From positions 1 to 6,365 of the forward strand of contig CAYQME010000093.1 in NCBI GenBank assembly GCA_964418645.1: a stretch of 6,365 nt of DNA, given 5' to 3'. The notes below the pieces were generated by a model that was given only the letters and a program-made list of their open reading frames with translations, was not told the origin of the DNA and did no database searches. This DNA comes from JAADHG01 sp964418645. GTDB taxonomy: Bacteria > Bacteroidota > Bacteroidia > Flavobacteriales > Flavobacteriaceae. Positions 1 through 4,823 of the stretch are shown here, in pieces; position 1 is the stretch's first letter; every line of letters begins with the position of its first letter. Made by a program: the position numbers and the translations under genes.

Positions 1-372
1 GAACTCAGTTTATTTAAATCTACTTCTGATTCTTTAATTGCAACATTTGACATAGAGATTGCAGATGATGAATATGAAACACAAACTGGATTAATGCATC
101 GTAAGTCTATGGCAAATAATAGAGCTATGTTGTTTATTTTCCCCGATATGAGAATGCGCGCATTTTACATGAAGAATACTTATATTCCTCTAGACATTAT
201 ATATCTTGATAAAGATAATGTGATTGTAAGTATCCAAGAAAATGCAAAACCTTTGGATGAAACTTCATTACCTTCAGGAGTTCCTGCACAATACGTGCTA
301 GAAATTAATGGAGGGTTATCACAGCAATGGTCTATTACAATTGGTGATAATATGACATTTACAAAAGATTAG
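1..372 (+). CDS. DUF192 family protein, C-terminal part (5' end outside window)
   Basis: The frame is open from the first base, giving 123 codons and a TAG stop at 370-372. The translation carries the DUF192 (PF02643) hallmarks in order, in fragment numbering: TGLM at 29-32, an LFIFPD strand at 44-49, the signature FYMKNTYIPLDIIYLD at 55-70, a VSIQENAKPL segment, and SGVPAQYVLEINGG at 92-105, followed by a short basic-acidic tail. The family has no firmly established biochemical role. Flavobacterial members are usually about 150-180 residues with an N-terminal signal or lipoprotein peptide, so I infer an envelope protein, but the N-terminus that would show this is not in the window. The internal ATG at 94 cuts through the conserved TGLM motif, so it is not the real start. 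The gene converges on the Memo-family gene with no spacer. The family call is secure; the function is unknown. Confidence 0.9.
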   Translation, partial: ELSLFKSTSDSLIATFDIEIADDEYETQTGLMHRKSMANNRAMLFIFPDMRMRAFYMKNTYIPLDIIYLDKDNVIVSIQENAKPLDETSLPSGVPAQYVLEINGGLSQQWSITIGDNMTFTKD

Positions 373-1443
373 TTATTCATATTTTATACTGGAATAAGCT
401 ACCCAATGTCGTTGTGTTGCAATAGCTGTAGTTCCCATTCCTAAATCTTCAACAGCAATCAATTCATGGTCAATACTAGATTGATAGTCTATAAATGTTC
501 CTGTTAAAACTTTATTGTTTACTAATACGTTAAGCTTATTTGCGAATGCTAATCCAAAAGGTACAGAGTACCGTCCACACCAAACCCATTTATATTCTTT
601 ATAATCATCTTTTTCGACCGTATATTCGGTGAACTTTTTTATTTTATCATTGCTTAACTCTTGAGTTAGACAGGTATTAATAATTTCCAAATCTTGTTGT
701 CTTGCTTTTTTTGTGCCTTCATCGTCTGTACCAAAAGGCGCCAAATTAGCACTCCATTGGTCATCGCCATAATGCACAGCATCATTTGAGATTACTATGG
801 CTAAGTCCTTACCATATTCCCAATGTTTCTCGTGTAAAATTGTATTAACAACTTGAGATAAATCACTACTAATTCTATCAATAGTTGGATAATTAATATA
901 AGGGACAAGAATAGGAACTATTTCAACATTACGGTTTTTTTTATGCAGAAAAGGAATGATTGCTTCTAAAGAATGTTCTAAAACTTGCATACTATCATGA
1001 ACCATAAAATCTTTAGTAGGCAACTTTTTCATAATCTCTGTATTAATTGAAGATACCTTAAGCGTATCATAAGGCGATTGCCAATGTGTATAGTTTCCAA
1101 AGATTATTTTATCCTGTAAATTAAAATTTCGTGCGCGATGTGCAACACCAATTAAAATAATATGTGGTGCATTAATGCCTTTTAAAGATTCATAATATAA
1201 TTTACCAGCATATTTATAATCGTCGTGTGGACTTATAGCAGCTTTCCAGTTCAAATTATTGGGATTATCCCTAATATGTAACCTACTATATATGGAGTCC
1301 ATTTGCCAGCTGTATTGTGCAAATCCTATAGTATCGTGTACTGGTCTTATTTTAATATTTTCTTTTGGCAAGTTTTTCTCAATACTCTGTTTACAACTCA
1401 TACCGAACAACATAAAAAACAAGACTACATATAATACTTTCAT
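373..1443 (-). CDS. Memo-family lipoprotein (AmmeMemoRadiSam system protein B type)
   Basis: A complete 356-residue protein. Residues 1-16 form a hydrophobic signal peptide ending in FGMS before Cys17, a relaxed Bacteroidota-type lipobox, so it is probably a lipoprotein exported by Sec. No clear acidic surface-export signal follows Cys17, which suggests it faces the periplasm. The Memo (PF01875) fold is recognisable by SPHDDY at 71-76, GVAHR at 99-103, LEHSLEAIIPFL at 155-166, SNDAVHYGDD at 219-228 and WCGRYSVPFG at 288-297. By motif position, His73, His102, His224 and Cys289 correspond to the metal-site residues described for human MEMO1; this is inferred without an alignment. The Memo fold resembles class III extradiol (LigB-type) dioxygenases, but no reaction is established for bacterial members. 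Neither of the partners that name the system, AMMECR1 and a radical-SAM protein, lies in the window. The ATG at 1443-1441 gives the intact signal peptide; there is no Shine-Dalgarno motif. The TAA at 375-373 abuts the DUF192 stop. Confidence 0.88.
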   Translation of the reverse strand: MKVLYVVLFFMLFGMSCKQSIEKNLPKENIKIRPVHDTIGFAQYSWQMDSIYSRLHIRDNPNNLNWKAAISPHDDYKYAGKLYYESLKGINAPHIILIGVAHRARNFNLQDKIIFGNYTHWQSPYDTLKVSSINTEIMKKLPTKDFMVHDSMQVLEHSLEAIIPFLHKKNRNVEIVPILVPYINYPTIDRISSDLSQVVNTILHEKHWEYGKDLAIVISNDAVHYGDDQWSANLAPFGTDDEGTKKARQQDLEIINTCLTQELSNDKIKKFTEYTVEKDDYKEYKWVWCGRYSVPFGLAFANKLNVLVNNKVLTGTFIDYQSSIDHELIAVEDLGMGTTAIATQRHWVAYSSIKYE

Positions 1444-1460
1444 GGGAAATATATTTTTCA

Positions 1461-1468
1461 GAAAGTTA
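1461..1468 (-). promoter_or_regulatory. possible -7 element of the Memo-family gene
   Basis: Read on the - strand this is TAACTTTC, one base short of the Bacteroidota -7 consensus TAnnTTTG, and it lies 17 nt before the ATG at 1443. A terminator separates this gene from secDF, so it should have its own start site in this gap. The nearest TTTG (1485-1482) is only 13 nt upstream, shorter than the usual spacing of about 19-20, so the match is weak. Confidence 0.2.
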
Positions 1469-1482
1469 CATTTTTTTTCAAC

Positions 1483-1516
1483 AAAAAAAACCTTTCTGTT
1501 TAAACAGAAAGGTTTT
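1483..1516 (-). terminator. intrinsic terminator of secDF
   Basis: Positions 1487-1500 and 1503-1516 are perfect inverted copies (AAAACCTTTCTGTT and AACAGAAAGGTTTT), a 14-bp stem around a TTAA-type turn. On the - strand the stem runs into eight consecutive Ts (1490-1483), the classic Rho-independent layout. It begins 26 nt after the secDF stop and ends 40 nt before the Memo-family start, so it should separate the two same-strand genes into independent transcripts. On the + strand only four Ts follow, and no + gene reads toward it. Confidence 0.9.
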
Positions 1517-1541
1517 CAAAATATAGTATTGAGACTAAGTT

Positions 1542-4529
1542 CTAGTCTTTTTTCTTATCTCCTAGCTTATTAACCGTATCAAACATAATAGGAGTTGCAA
1601 TAAATACTGAAGAGTAGGTACCGACAACCACACCAACTATTAAAGCAAATAATAAATCTCTAAGCGAGTCTGCACCAAAAACAAACATTGCTAATAAAAC
1701 AACTAATGTTGTTAGTGATGTATTTAAGGTTCTACTTAATGTTGTATTTAAAGCCGAATTTACTGTTCTGCCAAATTCCCAACTTGTATGCTCATTAAGG
1801 AATTCTCTAATCCTATCAAATACCACCACAGTATCATTTAAAGAATATCCAATAACTGTTAAAATAGCTGCAATAAAGGCTTGGTCAATTTCCATATCAA
1901 AAGGCATATATTTCCAAATAATAGAATATATTCCTAATACAATTAATACATCATGAAATACAGCAACAACAGCTCCTAGGGAGAATTGCCATTTTTTAAA
2001 ACGTAATAAGATATATAAGAACACCACTACAAGCGAACCTAAAACTGCCCAAACTGAAGATTTTTTAATATCATCTGCAATTGTTGGGCTCACTTTACCA
2101 GAATACATTTTACCAATCTTTTTATTTCCAGAACCTACTTTAAATTCGTCATAAGTTATACCATCTGGAAGGAATGGTTTTAAAGATTCAAACAATTTAC
2201 TTTGTACTTCTTCATCTGCTTCGGCCGAATTATCATCAACTTTATATTTTGTAGAAATTTTTAATTGATTTGCACTACCAATAGTTTTTACTTCAGCACT
2301 TTCAAAAACAGCATGAACAGCAGTCTTTACTTCCTCCGTATTTACATCTTGTGCAAAACGTACCTGGTATGTTCTCCCTCCAACAAAATCAATACCTTGA
2401 TCCAAGCCAGTTGTAAATAACGACGTTAGTCCACCAATAATAATAATCCCTGAAACTATATATGCTATTTTACGTTTTCTCAAGAAATCTATATTGATAT
2501 TTCTAAATAAACCTTTAGTAATAGATGTAGCAAAGTTTAATTTCCCTCCTCTGTTCGCATCCCAATCTATCAATAATCGTGAAATAAATATGGCTGTAAA
2601 TAATGAGGTAACAATACCAATTAATAATGTTGTTGCAAATCCTTTAATTGGTCCTGTACCAAATATGAATAAAATTAAAGCCGTTAATCCTGTTGTAATA
2701 TTGGCATCTAAAATGGAAGACAAGGCGTTACTAAATCCATCCTTAACAGCTTCTTTTTGTCCTTTACCTTTAGTTAGTTCTTCGCGAATACGTTCATAAA
2801 TAAGTACGTTAGCATCAACTGCAATACCTATCGTTAATACAATACCTGCAATTCCAGGGAGCGTTAAAACGGCTCCCAAACCTGATAAAACACCAAAGAT
2901 TAAAAGGATATTCAACATTAAAGCAATATCTGAATAGATACCTGCTTTACCATAATAAAAAAGCATCCATATTAAAACTAATGCTAATGCTATTAAGAAC
3001 GACTTCATTCCACTATCAATAGCTTCTTGACCTAATGATGGTCCAACCTCGTCTGCTTGAACAATATCTGCAGATGCAGGTAATTTACCTGCACGTAATA
3101 CGTTTGCTAAATCCACAGCTTCATTTAATGTAAAAGATCCTGATATCTCTGAGTTTCCACCGGAAATAGCTCCTGTAGACACTCCTGGAGCGGAATATAC
3201 AATATCATCTAAAACTATCGCAATCTGACTTCCCTGAGTAAATGCTCTTCCTGTCATTGCCTCCCAAATCTTAGCTCCTTTACCATTCATTTGCATGGTT
3301 ACGGTTGGCTTACTATTTGGAGAATACGATTGACGCGCATCTACTATAACTGCACCACTTAATTCCGGCGTATTATCTCTATTTCCTTTTAATGCATACA
3401 ACTCCACAAGTTCACTTCCTTTAGGTTGAATTCCCCAAGCAAATTTTACATAACGTAGTTCTGCTGGTAATAAACTTCTAACTTCAGGTTTATTTAAATA
3501 ATCTAAAACCGTTTGTTTATCCTTAGCATTAAACGTAGCTAAAACTGGTTGTCCTTGTTGACCAGGAGCTAGTATTAAATCAAATAATGGTCCTAATTTA
3601 TTATCTACGCTTGTTGAATCAGTTGATGTTTCACCCAATAATTCATCTATTTGGCTGTCTTCAGAATCTTGAGACTCAACATCATCTTCAGTATTCGTGG
3701 TGGGCTTAACATTAACAAGTCCTTTTAAAGTTTCATTGGCTTGATTTAAGAATCCACCTAACTCTTCAGCTTTATAAGCGTCCCAAAACTCTAATTGCGC
3801 GGTACTTTGTAATAGTCCTTTAACACGCTCAATATCTTTTGCTCCTGGCAGCTCTACCAATATTCGCCCAGATTTTCCCATACGCTGTATATTAGGTTGG
3901 GTTACACCAAACTTATCAATACGTTTGCGTAATACTTCAAAAGCCGAAACGATAGATTCATCAATTTTTCTTTTTAAGATAGGCTGTACCTGATTGTCAG
4001 TCATATCAAAAGTAATCTCCTCACTTAAGGTTCTATTTGCAAAAATATCTGGGGAAGCTAATTTTGTGTCGCCTTTTATTGCATCAAAAGCAACAAAGAA
4101 ATCTTCTAAATAGGTGTTTTGACTATTCTTTTGAATCTCTTCTGCGTCATCTAGCGCTTTTCTAAAAACAGGGTCATTGCTATTGTTTGCTAAACCCTTT
4201 AATATATCTTTTACAGATATTTGAAGAATCACATTAATTCCTCCTTTAAGGTCAAGCCCAAGATTCATGGCTTTATCTTTTACCTCATTATAAGTATAAT
4301 CTGCAACTCCAATATCAAATACTTTTTCATTAGAAATAGAATCTAAGTATTTTGCTTCTTCTAACTTTCTTTTTGCATCGTATGCATTATCAGTCGCTGG
4401 AATTTTACTAATCGCAATTTCCATTGCCTTTGCATCAATCTGATTTGCTTTAAAAGTAAATGATAATTGATATATACTTACCAATCCAAATAACAGTGCA
4501 AACAACTTTACTAATCCTTTATTTTGCAT
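1542..4529 (-). CDS. secDF: SecDF, fused protein translocase subunit SecD-SecF
   Basis: A complete 995-residue inner-membrane protein, of normal length for the fused SecDF of Bacteroidota. It associates with SecYEG and uses the proton gradient to help pull exported proteins to the periplasmic side. The SecD half has a transmembrane segment near 8-26, the motif LGLDLKGGINVIL at 90-102, a large periplasmic P1 region to about 500, then five helices (about 508-655) with VDANVLIYERIREEL at 571-585. The SecF half starts with a helix near 688-706, followed by GIDFVGGRTY at 712-721, a small periplasmic domain, and five more helices (about 825-982) with IGYSLNDTVVVFDRIRE at 893-909. Asp572 and Asp899 match by motif the membrane aspartates implicated in proton transport in the Thermus protein. 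A Ser/Asp/Glu-rich stretch at 279-310 in the P1 head looks like a disordered insertion. The ATG at 4529-4527 puts a hydrophobic segment right after a short basic N-terminus; no Shine-Dalgarno motif is seen. The TAG at 1544-1542 is followed by a terminator. Confidence 0.97.
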   Translation of the reverse strand: MQNKGLVKLFALLFGLVSIYQLSFTFKANQIDAKAMEIAISKIPATDNAYDAKRKLEEAKYLDSISNEKVFDIGVADYTYNEVKDKAMNLGLDLKGGINVILQISVKDILKGLANNSNDPVFRKALDDAEEIQKNSQNTYLEDFFVAFDAIKGDTKLASPDIFANRTLSEEITFDMTDNQVQPILKRKIDESIVSAFEVLRKRIDKFGVTQPNIQRMGKSGRILVELPGAKDIERVKGLLQSTAQLEFWDAYKAEELGGFLNQANETLKGLVNVKPTTNTEDDVESQDSEDSQIDELLGETSTDSTSVDNKLGPLFDLILAPGQQGQPVLATFNAKDKQTVLDYLNKPEVRSLLPAELRYVKFAWGIQPKGSELVELYALKGNRDNTPELSGAVIVDARQSYSPNSKPTVTMQMNGKGAKIWEAMTGRAFTQGSQIAIVLDDIVYSAPGVSTGAISGGNSEISGSFTLNEAVDLANVLRAGKLPASADIVQADEVGPSLGQEAIDSGMKSFLIALALVLIWMLFYYGKAGIYSDIALMLNILLIFGVLSGLGAVLTLPGIAGIVLTIGIAVDANVLIYERIREELTKGKGQKEAVKDGFSNALSSILDANITTGLTALILFIFGTGPIKGFATTLLIGIVTSLFTAIFISRLLIDWDANRGGKLNFATSITKGLFRNINIDFLRKRKIAYIVSGIIIIGGLTSLFTTGLDQGIDFVGGRTYQVRFAQDVNTEEVKTAVHAVFESAEVKTIGSANQLKISTKYKVDDNSAEADEEVQSKLFESLKPFLPDGITYDEFKVGSGNKKIGKMYSGKVSPTIADDIKKSSVWAVLGSLVVVFLYILLRFKKWQFSLGAVVAVFHDVLIVLGIYSIIWKYMPFDMEIDQAFIAAILTVIGYSLNDTVVVFDRIREFLNEHTSWEFGRTVNSALNTTLSRTLNTSLTTLVVLLAMFVFGADSLRDLLFALIVGVVVGTYSSVFIATPIMFDTVNKLGDKKKD

Positions 4530-4566
4530 TATGTAATAATTTAATCTATTCTATTTTAAAAACGAG

Positions 4567-4598
4567 CAAATATATGATTTACGTTAAGATTTGACAAT
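4567..4598 (-). promoter_or_regulatory. secDF promoter, Bacteroidota -33/-7 type
   Basis: On the - strand, TATATTTG (4574-4567) is an exact match to the Bacteroidota -7 consensus TAnnTTTG. Twenty nucleotides upstream lies ATTG (4598-4595), which fits the TTTG/TTG -33 element at the expected spacing. The -7 element ends 37 nt before the secDF ATG, leaving a short A/T-rich leader without a Shine-Dalgarno motif. Position, orientation, spacing and consensus agree; the start site itself is inferred. Confidence 0.7.
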
Positions 4599-4620
4599 AG
4601 AATTGGGATATTTATATAAA
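4591..4620 (+). promoter_or_regulatory. possible fhs promoter (sigma70-like, weak)
   Basis: TTGACA at 4591-4596 is followed after 16-18 nt by TATATA (4613-4618) or TATAAA (4615-4620), an enterobacterial-looking -35/-10 pair pointing at fhs. Bacteroidota primary sigma factors normally prefer TTG/TAnnTTTG; the closest thing here on the + strand is TAGAATTG at 4598-4605, one mismatch. No good TAnnTTTG occurs on the + strand in 4530-4823, so this is the best candidate rather than a convincing one. If used, it would give a leader of about 200 nt covering the hairpins described below, and its -35 would overlap the -33 of the divergent secDF promoter. Confidence 0.25.
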
Positions 4621-4652
4621 AAGAAAACTTTTTTACACAATTATCGACAGAA

Positions 4653-4666
4653 AGAACATATGTTCT
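4653..4666. promoter_or_regulatory. 14-bp perfect palindrome, operator-like
   Basis: AGAACATATGTTCT is a perfect dyad with two 7-base arms. Its core GAAC-N4-GTTC has the same form as the LexA/DinR box of Gram-positive bacteria, but nothing here shows that the host uses a LexA of that type, and neither neighbouring gene is an SOS gene. It sits about 55 bp upstream of the secDF -33 element and 157 bp before fhs. It could be a regulator binding site, or the first arm set of the RNA structures that follow, since its GTTCT half can also pair with AGAAC at 4692-4696. Confidence 0.35.
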
Positions 4667-4696
4667 ATAAAATAAAATATTTTATAAAGTTAGAAC
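4662..4696 (+). repeat. inverted repeat, possible hairpin 1 of the fhs leader
   Basis: TATAAAATA (4666-4674) and TATTTTATA (4678-4686) form a perfect 9-bp stem with an AAA loop. Outside it, GTTC (4662-4665) can pair with GAAC (4693-4696), leaving AAGTTA unpaired on the 3' side. The inner stem is pure A/T and therefore weak and likelier to arise by chance. The outer GTTC is shared with the upstream palindrome, so the two foldings exclude each other. The hairpin ends exactly one base before the larger one that starts at 4697. Confidence 0.4.
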
Positions 4697-4779
4697 CACA
4701 TAATTATCATTTTAATTATTTTTACAACCGTAAAGTTTTAGTACTCACTAAAAGCTTTACGGATAATGGTTATTATGTG
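4697..4779 (+). promoter_or_regulatory. large two-level hairpin upstream of fhs, possible structured leader
   Basis: The inner stem pairs CCGTAAAGTTTTAGT (4728-4742) with ACTAAAA (4747-4753) and CTTTACGG (4755-4762): 15 base pairs, one bulged G at 4754 and an ACTC loop. The outer stem pairs CACATAATTATCAT (4697-4710) with ATGGTTATTATGTG (4766-4779): 14 positions with one T-T mismatch and one G-T wobble. Between the stems lie 17 unpaired bases on the 5' side and only three on the 3' side. No T-run follows on either strand, so it does not look like an intrinsic terminator. The outer arm ends 44 nt before the fhs ATG. I do not recognise it as a known riboswitch class. The inverted repeats are plain in the sequence; folding and a role as RNA or as a protein-binding dyad are inferred. 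Confidence 0.5.
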
Positions 4780-4792
4780 TAATTTAATTACA
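4778..4792. promoter_or_regulatory. 15-bp palindrome before fhs, operator-like (weak)
   Basis: TGTAATT and AATTACA flank a single central T, giving perfect 7-base arms. The site overlaps the last two bases of the large hairpin and ends 31 bp before the fhs start. It could bind a dimeric regulator, but in DNA this A/T-rich a match of this size can arise by chance, and no regulator gene is next to it. Confidence 0.2.
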
Positions 4793-4823
4793 TTGAACCA
4801 CTAAAATTTAAACCTAACTAAGA

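Noticed and set aside
1259..1573. 104-codon + strand open frame across the Memo start and the secDF terminator
   Set aside because: It is antisense to two clearly identified genes and crosses a strong terminator; it is a frame shadow.
2494..2799. 101-codon + strand open frame inside secDF
   Set aside because: It is antisense to the conserved membrane region of SecDF with no independent coding evidence.
4728..4762. Inner hairpin as an intrinsic terminator for transcription in either direction
   Set aside because: No run of Ts follows the stem on the + strand or the - strand, and no gene ends nearby on either strand.
4591..4782. A 63-codon + strand open frame (TTG start) in the secDF-fhs gap
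   Set aside because: Its Lys/Tyr/Asn/Phe-rich composition is what random A/T-rich DNA gives, it runs through both hairpins, lacks a ribosome binding site, and resembles no family I know.
4697..4823. A known riboswitch (for example a tetrahydrofolate or SAM class) upstream of fhs
   Set aside because: The visible stems are simple nested hairpins, and I could not find the conserved core or multi-helix junction expected of those classes; Rfam/Infernal would be decisive.
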